Part shown: piece after piece, positions 9,251 through 20,890 of the stretch
Layout of the letters: every line of letters starts with the position of its first letter
How positions within the stretch are numbered: position 1 is the first letter of the stretch
Assembly: GCA_011947345.1 (NCBI GenBank)
Contig: JAAVTG010000364.1
Span: 1 to 46,186 of the forward strand
Origin: Phytophthora quininea
Taxonomy: Eukaryota > Oomycota > Peronosporomycetes > Peronosporales > Peronosporaceae
Length of the DNA stretch: 46,186 bases
Direction: 5' to 3'
Notes under the pieces: generated by a model
The model's input: only the letters and a program-made list of their open reading frames with translations
Told to the model about the DNA's origin: nothing
Database searches by the model: none
Translations under genes and position numbers: made by a program

Positions 9251-11916
9251 TTGCGGGGATTTGCAGCCAATCCGGTTGAAGTTGAGCAGTCTACGAGAGG
9301 ATCGCTTCTTCCAGAGACGAGATACTGTGAGAAAATGGTCGACGGCCACCCCTGTAGCTGGGAACGCGGCGAGTTCATTGACCTGAAAATTCCTGCGGAC
9401 AACAACGGTGGGAGGTGGCACGTGTGTCGGCACTGCGATGCATATTTCGCGGAAAACCCTGTCCAGAATGTAGATCAAACCATCGAGGTTTCTTGCTCGT
9501 CTGGCGTTATGGACCCTGTTTCCGAGCCGCTCCCTGGTTTAAGTAGCCCTATCGACAAGTGACCAGGCTAGGAAGCGAAAGTAACCGCTCAAACAGCCAT
9601 CTCCATAGACGATCGGAGCGATACCACTTGTCGGAAGGAGTGAAAATTACTCCATACTTATGAAGGAACGTGCTCATTACCAAGCCTATAAAGCCGCTCG
9701 CCAAGCTGTTGCCACCAATTCGCAGACGAGGGAGGTACGGCCGTCGGAGTGTGATGGCAACGCTTCGCAAAGTCGACCGATGCGGCAGCTACGCATGGAA
9801 GATTATCTTGGTGAAGTCCCTCAGTGTGAGGCACAAACAAGTTTGATAAAGCTCTGTTAGGATTTTTAGCTGATAATTACCTGCCGTTCAGCTTTGTGCA
9901 TCGACCATCAACACACCGTGCCTTCCAAGCTGCCCGCAAGATGCCCACGTTAGAGTTTCCGAACCGCAAAAACTTGGTGGTGCAATTTTGGAAAAAGCGG
10001 CATCTGAGAGTCAACAAAATTGTGTAAACGCGCTACAAAGCTGTCAAGACAAACGGGAGGCCGACCAAATTCTATGTCCGACTAGTGGGAAAACATTTCT
10101 CGTGAGAACTTACTGGGGTGCCAGTTAACTTCGTTTGGAAATGAGGTGACATACGGGCTCTTCCATACTGATTCACACCACGACGGCTTGACTCTCGCGG
10201 TGATAATGGAGAAAATGATGCTAAATATGCAGCGAGACGGGTGGAACATTGGTGCCATTATAACCGACATGCTGTCCAATGCGCCAGGGCACGAAAAATA
10301 TTGAGCCTGCGATGGCCCAGTTAACCTTGTGTGATTTGCTTCGCGCATGCCGCCAATAACCTAACGAAGGCAGTTTTAAAGTCTGAGTATGCTGTCGTTA
10401 CACAGAAAGCCTCACGTGCCGTGAATGAGCCGAACAACTCGCGCTCAAAGTGACTGCAAGAAGCAAAAACTTGTATGGCACGAAAGCATGGCGATTCGCT
10501 TAGATTGAAACAGCTCTGCGAAACAAGGTGGAATAGTATGCAAGGTTGCTTCGGTTCTTTGCTGCGAGTTCGTGGATCACTGCAAGTTCTATCTTACGCG
10601 TTTCGATATGCTGGTCTTCCTTTTGAATTGAAGGTATTTAGTGAAGATTCTTTTGGGAAGCGTTGGTCGAGGCCGAGCAAGTTATTCGGCCTTTGCGTAC
10701 GCTTCCCTGAAGTTGCAACGCGACGAGAACAGTTTGGCCGATGTAGTGATTTGCTCCTCGACATTTATTCATCGTTTGCCGCTTCCAAGGACAGCAACGC
10801 TAACCTTTCTAAATCGGTTGAAAAGCATTGGTACCTGTGCGAGCAACCACCAATGCTACTGGCATTATTTCTCCATCCCATTGCTGTTTAAACGCGGCAG
10901 CAACGTTTGGAGAAGGCCCCATGACGAAAGTGGTGTCGATGTGTCGGATTGCATACTACTATCGTCACTTAATTGGGCCTGACACTTCCAACTTGTTCAC
11001 AGATATGGTGAAATGGCTGCAGGATGAAATTGATGCGCCACCGTTTAAAAGTGTGGACACCATCCAAGGCTTTTGGCGATTCGTGCAGGCGGATATGCAC
11101 CGCAGCAAGCTGCTGGAGGTTTCAATTGTAGTTCTGTCTACTGCTGCCAACTCATCAATCTGTGAGAGGTACTTTAGCGAGCTAGTACTCATTCAAACAC
11201 CAATACGAAATCGATTGAGCGCGAATTAGGTGAAGAACGTGACCGTAGTACGAAAACACGTTCGCGACTTGGATTTTTCCAACAGCAGTATAGACACTTC
11301 TACAACGTCGACCATGAAAAGGCTTGCGCATCCCAAAGAGCGCAGGAGTGTACGTGATAACCGATTCGAGCGAGACCGCGATGAATCAGACGATGATAGC
11401 GATGATGATGCATTTGACGTTGCGTTCGAACACTAGATAGACGAATTCTCTAGCTTAAATAAGTCTGAGGATATACAAACAGATAATGTTGATCCCGGTG
11501 GTCCCAGCGAAAGCCACGAAAATGATGGAGGTTCCACCTCAAACATGGGCTGTTCATGTGATGTTAGCGAAAACTTCAGTGCTACCCGTCTTGACGACCA
11601 CGCCAACGCGATATGCAGCAATTCCGATGACGTTGAACTCAGCAGGAGCGAGACAGATGAAAGAATCAGGCAGAAGAAAATTCGACAATATGGTCAAAAA
11701 CATCGCGGCGTCAGCAAAAGAGGAAATCCCGGCAGCAAACACCCAGCCATTCCCGATCAACCTCGCCTTGTGGACAAGTTTCCGCAAGAAGCGACTGTCC
11801 CGAAAGATTCACGAGGGCTAAAGTTACTCTACAAGAATTATGCAAGCAGACACATACGAGTTCCGCACAACCAGGCACAATTAACTCGAATCGAATGTGC
11901 TACCAAATTCTGCTAA
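9251..11916 (+). pseudogene. Second hAT transposase relic with zinc finger and acidic tail
   Basis: The collinear plus-strand reading changes frame several times. The N-terminus (9251-9562) has CEKMVDGHPC and WHVCRHCDAYFAENP, a BED-like zinc-binding region. After a gap, DKALLGFLADNYLPFSFVHR and AARKMPTLEFPNRKNL (about 9850-9980) match the usual pre-core segment. ICFAHAANNLTKAVLKSEYA (about 10335) is the family's C-x2-H block, and RLKQLCETRWNSMQGCF (about 10500) is the conserved T-R-W region. SIVVLSTAANSSICERYFSE (about 11120-11180) is the hATC dimerisation motif. An unusual acidic Asp/Ser tail follows through one in-frame stop (11227-11229) to 11436, then a second stop and a further open stretch to 11916. 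Unlike the 6.0-8.9 kb element, no TIRs were found. Confidence 0.62.
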
Positions 11917-11966
11917 CCGATTATCAAACTTGTGCACTTGTTGGAAGCGTGTCATTTCATGAGCCC

Positions 11967-12287
11967 TCACCCACTTCGTAAAAGGCCGAAACGGGCGTAA
12001 TTGCGCTCGCGCATGGTGCTACTTTGGATCGGTGTCAACGCGGTCAGGTCCTCCTGGGTCAAACGTCCGTCCTGGTCGAGGTTTAACACAGCGAACACTT
12101 GATTGACGTGCTTGGCAATCTCCGTTGTGGGTGTTTGTGCAGGTTGACTTAGTCCAGCAGCGCAGAAATTATCCAGAGACAAAAGCCCGTCTCCGTGCAG
12201 GTCCAGATGCGTAGGAAACATGTTGCTTCGTCTTTGGTGAGTCGGTACCCCGGCAGTCATGAACGCCGCAAAATCCTCAAGCCCCAC
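11967..12287 (-). pseudogene. EF-hand calcium-binding protein fragment
   Basis: The 106-codon minus-strand frame has two EF-hand-like helix-loop-helix units. The first loop is DLHGDGLLSLDN (about residues 29-40) and the second is NLDQDGRLTQED (about residues 69-80). Each has an acidic or Asn residue at positions 1 and 5, Gly at 6 and a hydrophobic at 8. Position 12, normally Glu, is Asn or Asp, so calcium binding would be weak. The fragment starts with MGLEDFAAFMTAG, a piece that normally follows another helix, so an N-terminal part seems missing. Codon use is more G+C-rich at third positions than in the flanking hAT relic, as expected for a host gene. It is probably a captured or broken host gene; the call to the EF-hand family is firm, the parent gene unknown. 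Confidence 0.55.
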
Positions 12288-12426
12288 GTTCGAAGTGCCA
12301 CCGCGATAAACCTAGCTAAAAAGCACCACCCTGCCCGGCAAATGTCGAGTCGCTTCGTTCAGTAGAGCATTTTGCATACATTGCACCCTCACTGAAAATG
12401 GATGCGCCACCACTGGGGCTCGAAGA

Positions 12427-12720
12427 TTGTTCCTTAATTTGGTCACAGTCACCGAATATCCACAGCCGCAGCATGGGCGAACTCTCCCGCAAGGTAGTCG
12501 TCACAGCAGTCGGCAACCGTATGTCCGCCGCTTCCTCGTGCGTTTAAGGACCTACGATGACGCCAAGCGCTGCACCAGCGTCTTAGTCGACAAGGAGGCC
12601 ATCCAGCAGTACAATCGCGAGTAGTTGTCCGAGTACTTTGAGCGCCTAAACATCGAGAAGTTCAAGCTTACACCGCCCAACTTGTACACCAAAATCACAT
12701 AGCTGCTGCCTCACACTCAA
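12427..12720 (+). pseudogene. Broken host-like coding block, family unknown
   Basis: Reading the plus strand gives RTYDDAKRCTSVLVDKEAIQ and QYNRE, then a TAG stop, then LSEYFERLNIEKFKLTPPNL and YTKIT before another stop. Codons are strongly biased to C/G at the third position (GCC, AAG, ATC, GAG), like oomycete housekeeping genes, and the reading continues sensibly through the stop. This indicates a real gene disabled by point mutation. I do not recognise the protein. It lies between the EF-hand fragment and the oxidoreductase fragment, which are on the other strand. Confidence 0.4.
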
Positions 12721-12753
12721 GCACCGGTAGTCAACACCTTAAACAAGACATCA

Positions 12754-13137
12754 CTACCCATGCATCTGGATGATGGTGTGGAGAAGGAAAACAAACGGTT
12801 CGTGGTCAATTACGACGATGTCGTAATCGCCACCGCCTCCACTAGTGCCGTTGGCGGCCTCGAAGCCAAGCAGACCGCCACCAACGACCAACGCGCACTT
12901 CTTGGTGAAGCCAGCTCCTTCGAGCTTGGCTTTCTCTTCGCCCAGTGTAACGATGTTGCTGAATCCAGCTATGATGCGGTACACGAAGACGCCCGGCAGA
13001 CCGACGTCAGGAAGTCCAAGTGGCTGGATTTGCTTGATGGCGGCTTCTCCGCGTGGTGGAGCAGGACTCCTGTGCGACGCTCGAGAAGCAGGTAACGAGC
13101 TCAGATGACAGCTCTCCCTGAGAGTCACACAACTCAA
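12754..13137 (-). pseudogene. FAD/NAD(P)-binding oxidoreductase fragment
   Basis: The minus-strand frame of 127 codons contains a pyridine-nucleotide-disulphide-oxidoreductase signature. DVGLPGVFVYRIIAGFSNIV is the linker seen before the NAD-binding domain in NirB-like and related enzymes, and KKCALVVGGGLLGFEAA is a Rossmann GxGxxG loop. It is followed by a Gly-rich piece and DYDIVVIDHEPFVFLLH, which resembles the N-terminal strand-turn-strand of AIF/AMID-type proteins. Third-position G+C bias supports the minus strand over an overlapping plus frame. The reading stops at 12754 well short of a full enzyme (over 350 residues). The order of pieces suggests either a chimera of two related fragments or a divergent single domain. 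Catalytic function is lost. Confidence 0.45.
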
Positions 13138-14162
13138 ACACGAAATGCTGCAGCCTCAACTAAACCTCGGTTAAACCACGAAGCGCCACACCAGCCTGGC
13201 ATATTTGGCGCGACTGGTTTTATGCAGCCATAGTTTTACCAACACTGCTGCCAACCCGCCAATATTCTCGCATATTCACGAGGGGAGATGACGCGGCTGC
13301 GAAGCAGTCGCGCTAGATGCCGAAAAAACTTATCACCGGTACCAGGATTTAAAATAAAATCTCTTAGTATTCGTGTAGCCTTAGTTTTTAACATGGCAGG
13401 ATGTACCGACATAGTTTGACGACTCACATCGTTTTTGGTAAAATTAGATTTCGACCAACTACAACGAAAAACGATCTCCTTGGGTTAGGCAAATGTAAAA
13501 ATAAATGCTGTTTATATTTTTCCGGAATCGTAGTGTAAAAACAGTAGCCCGCTCGACAGCTCTGCCGAGCCCCTTCGCCTGCGAGATCTCTCAGAACTAG
13601 AGGGTGACAAATTGAACTCTGCGACTTGACCTTGACCTTCTGCAATGCCATAGCATTATACAGCAAACAGCACCCAATCCATCTATTCATTCTGTATTGA
13701 CGGACTCTACAAATAAAATCATGGATCGTTCGTGATCGGCAACGAAAACAGCCCCTCGACAACTCGCCGCTCCCATGCTTATAGCCAGCAATTTGCTCGA
13801 CATTACGCTGTCATCATCTAGTGCGAAAATGGTAACTGCTTCGTGGGCTTGACGCCCTTCTCGTCTTGACCCCGCCAACTTCACTACGTGAGGCTCGTCG
13901 TGATTTATCTATTTTACAACTTTCGCCCACGTAGGAGGAGTGGGCTACTAGCGTCAGTCGGGACTCATGAACTGACAGGTTTGTGTAGCTTAGTGTGTGA
14001 TATTATATGGACGAAGTTACGAAAGTGGATGTTACAAATGTTGTCTAGATCTCCATGCTTGAAATGCTTCGACGTCATGATCTGTGATGTACGGCGGTAA
14101 TTTCATGAGTTCGATGAGCCTGTGCATTACCGTAGTTGTTAGTTCTGTGGGTTTAAATTTCG
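13138..14162. other. No recognised gene upstream of the LINE
   Basis: Open minus-strand frames at 13236-13427, 13424-13762 and 13687-13884 contain no motif I can name. One (13687-13884) includes EAVTIFALDDDSVMSSKLLA, which has plausible protein composition but is isolated. The rest looks like degenerate spacer. Confidence 0.3.
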
Positions 14163-14362
14163 CAACTAACTTCAACACCTTTAGCAACTACTGGCCGATA
14201 GAGAACCAACTGGGTTCCCTGTGCCGGTGCGTGCTCTGGCCGACACTGCCACCTATTTATTATCCTTTCTCGACAACAACTGTCCTACCTGCTCTCAACC
14301 TTGCAGCCCTTGGCACCCCGCGAAGCGAACTCCCTGCACGCCTGTCCTTACCACTTGGAACA
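14163..14362 (+). repeat. LINE 5' leader, copy 1
   Basis: It matches 22738-22938 with a few substitutions, starting at ACTAACTTCAACACC and ending at CCTTACCACTTGGAACA. Beyond that point the two copies diverge. It probably contains the internal promoter of the LINE, which is a family expectation and not shown by sequence. Confidence 0.75.
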
Positions 14363-14423
14363 TGATAATCGTTTTTGCACGCTACCTGTCAAGACGAACC
14401 CTAACCCTCTTCTGCGAAGAACA

Positions 14424-16491
14424 ATGTCGTCGATGGTGGATCACCTGCTCTCGCAGCAGTACTCGCGCCTCGGTAAGCCGGACGCCTCGCTGCTATCGGA
14501 ACCGCAACTGTCGGATGAAGATGCAGCACGTCTCGTAGAAGCGTACGAGCGCAATGACTCTTCGGAATCAGACTATCTAGCGCTGGTAACGAAGACGCGC
14601 CCATTTACGCCGCCGCCAACAACCCACTCGGTGATAATCGACAGCGGAACTTACTGCTCCACTGTGGCGATGCCCATCGTCTTCAAGCCGTTTATTCAAG
14701 ACCATGCCAATCCTGTAGTGAAAGAAACGCTGTCTCGACATGAAGTGGTTCTGGTGGAGAAAATATCCTCTGGAGTCCTCGTTCACGTCAGGTCGAGTGA
14801 GGCTGAACGAGAGCTTGTAGGCCAAGAGGTTATGCTTCTCGGCCGCAAATTCAAGATCAAGCGTCGATCCCCATTCGTGAACAAGTTCTACCTGGACATT
14901 TTTGGAATCAGGTCGACGGAAATGGCCAACGCATTGTTCATGAGCTTCACAGCTCTTGGAGCAAGGCCTTTGTTCCTGACACCGAGAGATGTCAATCTGG
15001 ACGCTCAAGTAACGACGCCTACTTGGCGTTTCTACTTTGGCCAAGAACAACCCCGCCATGCTTAGTTGTGAGCGGTTTTGTGACGAATCAGTTGGTGTAT
15101 GGGAGGAAGTTTTACCTAGCGCGCGGAAGACGCTCGCTAGCGCCTCCCCAACGAGCAAGTGGATTCAAACAATCGCCGTATGGCGTTAAACTGCCCGTTG
15201 CACCTGTCCAGCATCTTGCTACAGCTCAAGCGAGTAAAGCAGCAAAAGCTGGTGAAAAGAGAGTTTCTCTCCCCACCGTGAATTGAAGGTGGCGCCAACT
15301 CCTCCGGCCCACCCGAGGAAGTCTTCCAAGCTCCAAGGTATCTTGAACCAGGAGGAAACCTTGTGTGAAGATGAGGCCACGTTCGCCTCGCCGGGGATGC
15401 CGCGTCCTACTTGCCGTCAAAACCCAGAAGTTGATGACCCGGAGAGGATGCAGATGGACACAGAAATGGCGTCGGTATCCTGTGCCTCTAGCGCCTCTAG
15501 CGAGAACGATGTTGATATGGCCCGTCAGCTCGAGTCAGGCTTCAAACGAAATGAGCGCTCGTTCGCGGATAAAAATCCCTTTGACGCTTTGGAAACTCTG
15601 GATTGTGAATTTGAGGGCTTTGAACCAGACGTCCCGCAAGAGATGACGCCCGGAATACTCATTGTGCCGAAGTTAACTGCCACCAAAGCTGCACCAGAGC
15701 CACTACCAACTAAAAGGCGCACTGCCAATCTGGAAAAACCGGTCAAGCCGACACTGGTGCCAGAAGAAACAATCCTAGTCTCCGCTGAAGAGACCTCCCT
15801 CGAGTCTCGAAGTGATCGCGTTGCCCAGAACATGCAGCATTTGGACCAAGTTCAAGAGTTAATGAAGACCTCCAAGAACATGGACAAGGTGCGTGAATCG
15901 ATGCGAACCTTCCCGACGGCGTGGTCCACGGTGGTTTGTAGTGATCTTGCTCAAGATGAACAGAAATTCAAGGAAATCACCGACATCCACCTGTTAAACC
16001 GCATCCTTGCTGCTAATATGGGAGCAGACAAGACAATGTCCTTTCATCAACGCGCGGTGGCGTCCCAATTACCGCTAGGAAAGACTCGCCAAAGCTACAT
16101 GCAATTCCTAGGGACCGCAGTGGCTGGCAAACCGGCTCAAGTGAAGGACTAGTGGGAAATACTGCGATTACTCAGCAGTTTCGAACTGCTTCTCATGAGC
16201 ACTTGTCCGTTTGTTTTTGAATCTCAGGAATGGTTGAAATATCTGGCTGGACAATCTGACCCTGCTATCCCAAACACGGAAGGACAATTCCTTTCGGATG
16301 CAACGATCCTTCACCTGCTAAGATCACGACTTGGGCACCTTTTGATGACCAAGCTTTGCGAGCTAGTGCCCACAAGTGTTATTCTGGCGAGCATTCAAGC
16401 ATTGGGTGCCAATGATTTGTCGCCAAACGACCTGCCTATGGTCTCGTTGGAGTACCTATCGCCCGAAATGAGGGCGGACACTGAAAACTAG
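14424..16491 (+). pseudogene. LINE ORF1 (gag-like), frameshifted
   Basis: The likely start is the ATG at 14424 (MSSMVDHLLSQQYSRLG). The first part (to about 15050) has an acidic N-terminus and a compact domain with IKRRSPFVNKFYLDIFGIRS and ALGARPLFLTPRDVN, a nucleic-acid-binding-type ORF1 domain. A +1 shift near 15050 leads to CLVVSGFVTNQLVYGRKFYL and a basic region. Another shift near 15286 leads to a long acidic, Ser/Glu-rich linker and a helical C-terminal domain with LLNRILAANMGADKTMSFHQ. One in-frame TAG (16150-16152) interrupts it before the final HLLRSRLGHLLMTKLCELVP segment. No CCHC knuckle was seen. It would bind the LINE RNA as a chaperone or particle protein. The intact original would be about 690 residues. 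Confidence 0.6.
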
Positions 16492-16492
16492 G

Positions 16493-19400
16493 ATGACAGG
16501 ACCGCCAGACATCGGACAATCCTGTAAAATATTGACATGGAATGTGGATGGAGTGAAAGATGGCGGACAAAATATCATCTAGCCACACCTCAAGCACTAC
16601 TACTTTTCTTGTATACAAGAAACTAGATTCAAAGACCAACACCAAGCCAAGCGATTCAGCTATCTGGTGAACCAACATTTCAGCGGTCGAGTATTTATGT
16701 CTGACAAGAACGGGGCTGCAAAAGGACCTCCTTCCCAAGAAGTGGTGGAGTAGCGACGATTGTACATGGTTCCTGTCCAGGTGTCGAGACCGCAAGCGTA
16801 GTTACTTCTAAAACCATCCCAAATCGGTATTTACTTGTGAAGCTACGCTTTGGGGACCAAGTATGTTATATTCATAACATATATGCACCGAACGACGCAG
16901 CATCCAGAAAAGCTCTGTTTGAACGTCTTCCTGTTGATTTTGACGACGACGTGATTCATATTGTGTGTGGTGATTTTAATCTGGCAATTGACCCAGAAAT
17001 GGATTCGCTAATGGCTGACCGGCGTCCAGACTCTAGTGTGCCTGCGCTACGAAACTGGTTGGTGGAGATCAACTTAATAGACGCTTGGCGCCTTCACCAC
17101 CCAAACGAGAAATTGTTTTCTGGACCACGACCTCGACGAAATCGATTAGATTATATTTTCGTTTCTGACATGTTGGTATCGACATGTTATCAAGATGCTG
17201 CGTATGAAACATGGGATGAAAGTGACCACAAGGCTCACAATGTTGAACTCACATCCTGGCACCATCCTACCGGGCCAGGATTTTGAGACTTTCCGATTGG
17301 CTGCTTCGCATCCCTGAACTTCGAGCCGATATTCAGAAGGAGGCACACATTTTACTTACCGTATTGGAAACATCAGCAAATCCAGGTATTGTGTGGAAAT
17401 CCTGGAAACAACGAATGAAGGCGTACCTCATAAAGTGCCAACGAGACTTGACGTCAAGTGTAGCATCCGAGCTGGTTGCGGCTCGCCAACATTTGGAAGA
17501 GTGTGCAGCTGCAAGTGCCTTAGCAAACGATAATAAATGCGCTACTCTTGATTTATACTTTGCGAAGCAAAGATACAAAGAGTGCAAGGAAGAGTGGTCA
17601 GAGTTTCAACGTGGAGTTGGATTCGAGCAACTTGTACTGAAACGGAACAAAGCTCATCGTTCTTTTCCGAGCCCCGCGATATGAATTACGTAACACACCT
17701 TTTCAATCGATCAAACGGGAAGACGGCTCCGTATCGACTGATGCTGCTGAAATTACGCAGGGCTTCCAAAAACATTGGGGTGAGATTTTCGGAGACACAA
17801 AATACAACAAGAATGATTACCAACTAGATGAACCAGCACAGCACCGTCTACAAGAATCGATCGACAGGACTTTAACCCCTGAAGCTGCAGATGGACTCGA
17901 AAGCGACTTATCAAGCGACGAATTCTCTTCAGCAATTCGATCGATGAAAAACCATTCTGCTCCTGGCCCAGATGGGTTTACTTCGGCATTCTATCATATC
18001 GACCCAGACTTGTTTGGGAATATTTTACGGATCGTGTTTTGCTATCAACTTGAGAGAGGCGAGCTGCTACCACATCAAAGATACTCATCAGTTGCATTGT
18101 TGTTCAAAAAGGAGATCGAGCGGACCCCGGAAACTTCCGGCCAATAACGTTGATTCCAGTTGAAGTAAAGATTTTATCACGAGTCCTGACCGATAGGCTG
18201 AGGCCGTTCATGGCTTCCTTAGTGCACCCGGATCAGAAAGGATTTATCCTTGGAAGATCTATTCATCAACAAGTCATGTTAGTACACGACCTCCAACATT
18301 TGGTGACCTGTGAACACAGGCAAGGAGTTGCAGCCTTCCTTGACTTCGCGAAGGCATATGACCGCGTTAATCGAAATTACCTTTTCAAAGTGATGGAGCG
18401 TCAACGTTTTGGAAAGCGGTTCCTCTCGTGGATCAACTTACTATACAAAGGATCAAAATGTTCGTTAATGATAAATGGTTGGGCGCAAGATGCGCTGGAG
18501 CCATCCGAGGTGTTAAGCAAGGTGATCCCCTTTCACCTTTTCTTTTGCGCTGACACTTGAACCCCTGGGAAATTTGCTTCGAGAGAAACGAGAGCTTGGT
18601 GTTCGAGTTGACGACACGCTCTCGATTCCAGTAGCATTTTTGCAGATGACACAGTGCTATTCGCCAATGATGCTTCTTCTCTCAAAATGAACTGCAGCTC
18701 GTTGACTGCTACTGCGCGGGATCAGGAGCTAAACTCAACCACTCCAAGAGCGTAATAATGAGTCTCAATAATCATCGAAAGCCTCCCATTCTTGAACCAC
18801 TACGATCGCTGAGGAAAGGTGACACCGTCAAGTACCTTGGTCTACCATTTGGTAATCTCGACACTTCGACCGAGTTAGCCAAACAATTAGATCACAAGCT
18901 GATGACAAGGCTTCAACTTTGGAAAGGGCGAGCTCGAACACTCGTGGGAAGGCGACTAATTGTCCAAGCTATTGTACTGTCGACGATATGGTACTTTACG
19001 ACGACGACTGTCATTCCCACGAGGTTTATTAAACGGTGGCAAAGCGCTGTAAAAACGTTCATACTCTACAACCGGGTTGGAGCTAGTCGTGGAGGTATTA
19101 ACATCGTTCCCACTTCATTTGCCATACAAACACGGCAAGACGATGGAATTGGGGTACCAGTGATTATGTACTGCATCCGGAGACAACGTTTTCTCTTCCT
19201 TCAAAAATTTGTCAAAGTCCTCGCTTGTCATAATGAAAACGACGAAACAGTGTGGTATAGACCCATAGCAGAATTACTACGACACCGATATGGGGAATTT
19301 GTACGTCCGTGGTCGGGAGAGTTTTTGCTACAAAATCCACCTGAACCTCCTGGATGGAAAGCAACAATGCTCCCGTTATGGTGGCGTAAACTACTGCAAG

Positions 19401-20574
19401 ATTGGAGACGCTTAAAATGGCCAAGCAAGTACTCATTACGATACACTAGAATGAAGACACTCCAACACTCGTTATTCAGCCCAATATGGTGGAATGCATC
19501 GACAAATTTCCAAGTGTGGCGCAGACAAGATACTCATCGCGCACCACTGGGAACAGGACCCGTCAAGTTCCGGTGCCTCTATAAAGAGCTTGCTTCAAAA
19601 GGCAAATGGTGTATAGCAGACTTTCTAGATACTTCCCATCGATGGCCAACGCTCATGGTGTTTTTCAGGAGGGTGTCTACCGAGCTACGTCCAATTCTGG
19701 GGTCCAGGGTTGCACTGACGGATATCGCCCAGCTTTATCGACAGCTAACCCAGGTGTTTGAACGGGTATTGCCACACCCAGAGACAGGCGGAATAAGCGT
19801 GGCAACGCGAGGTGCAATGCCGCCGACATTTGGACTGACAGTCGGAAAAACATCTCGGTTCTTCCCAAATCTAAAATCCCAAGACTGGGACAAATTGTTG
19901 CGGCCTGACAGATGCGTGCAACCACACCCCATGAAAGTGCTTGGCTGTCCGCAACGACAGATCCATACAACGTTACAACAGATACTCGCCCTCCGCCAGT
20001 TTCTGGTTCCTGTTATCCACGATGTGATGCTGAGAATGTTCTTTGGAGACCTCATTGTCGGATCAAGGCTGTTCTTCCTCAAGTCGTTAAATCCTACGAT
20101 TCAACAGTGTGTGAGAAGATCATGTGCTGCGATAGAAATAGTAGAGCACTGTTTCTTCTCGTGCCCAGCTCTGACGCAAATGTGGACCCCATTGTGGTCC
20201 CCATGGCATAAGGCTTTCGCGACGGAGTTGGATTGGCGATTGCAAATTATTCCTAAACCACGAGACCTGAATAGGAGTGGAGGCAGAACCAAAAGGTGGT
20301 CCTGCTACTGTGGCGAGTCCACACTGCGATCGCGTTCCATGCTACGTGGAGATTGAGAAACGACATACTATTCCGTGAAACTACAGCTGAAATACCAAGC
20401 GTCCAAAATGTGATGTCCTCTTTTCGACGACACTGTCTGTTCATCAATCATCATTCAGCGGAGCTTGGGATTGACGACAAAATTGTAACCTCTGTTCTGG
20501 AGAAGTTAGGCTTTGACCCACCTGCGCCGCGGAACACACTACCAGCAAGTCACGTTTGGATTCCACGAAACTAA
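16493..20574 (+). pseudogene. LINE ORF2: APE endonuclease, reverse transcriptase, zinc finger
   Basis: Start MTGPPDIGQS, one base after the ORF1 stop. APE endonuclease motifs: KILTWNVDGV, CIQETRFKD (catalytic Glu), HNIYAPND, IVCGDFNLAI, RLDYIFVSD and SDHKAHNVEL (catalytic His) up to 17285. RT motifs follow: HSAPGPDGFTSAFY (about 17950), NFRPITLIPVE (18130-18160), FLDFAKAYDRVNR (about 18340), GAIRGVKQGDPLSPFLF (about 18500, split by a 1-bp loss) and FADDTVLFAND (about 18640), the catalytic Asp pair. A long connection domain runs 18758-20290, ending in EIVEHCFFSCP (zf-RVT type). After a shift comes a tail with RVHTAIAFHATWRLRNDILF to a stop at 20574. Five or more frameshifts make it non-functional. 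Confidence 0.8.
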
Positions 20575-20654
20575 GCAGCAGAACGACTAAGTAGTATACG
20601 ATCGTAGCTAGAAAAACGGTTTATCCGACTGGTTAATCAACTTAAATTTCTTCT

Positions 20655-20890
20655 TTCTTACCACTTGGAACACACTGGCCCCTTACATCGCAGTGCAGAG
20701 ACTCGAAGGCACACTGGTCTCCTCCCGTTCGTTCGGTCCACGTAGTGCCATTCTGCACAGCCACCGCTGGCATCAACAACACCAACCGTCCTTCCTGCCT
20801 GCACGTCTGACAGTATCAATCGCCGCAACGCCGGTCACGGGTCGGTCGACTGTTCCCGCATCAGTGTCCACTGTCGTTCTGCTGGGCGCC
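20655..20890 (+). repeat. LINE leader fragment, copy 2
   Basis: It matches 22918-23140 closely, starting at TTACCACTTGGAACACACTGG and ending near the phrase GTCCACTGTCG. It begins within about 80 bp of the ORF2 stop of the preceding LINE, suggesting nested or tandem insertion. A short stretch present at 23070 in the other copy is missing here. Confidence 0.7.

Larger units (their letters stand above)
14163..20640 (+). mobile_element. Near full-length LINE (non-LTR retrotransposon), inactive
   Basis: A 5' leader shared with the copy at 22738 is followed by ORF1 (14424-16491) and ORF2 (16493-20574), which are separated by one base. The order leader, ORF1, APE endonuclease, RT, Cys/His motif, C-terminal tail matches LINE organisation. 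Both ORFs carry several frameshifts and stops, so the copy is dead. The 3' end is not marked by a clear poly(A) and is placed where a different LINE leader begins (about 20645-20655). Confidence 0.78.

Noticed and set aside
12760..13095. Plus-strand ORF starting MHLDDGVEKENKRF
   Set aside because: The minus-strand reading carries a recognisable Rossmann loop and better third-position bias. The plus frame is its shadow.
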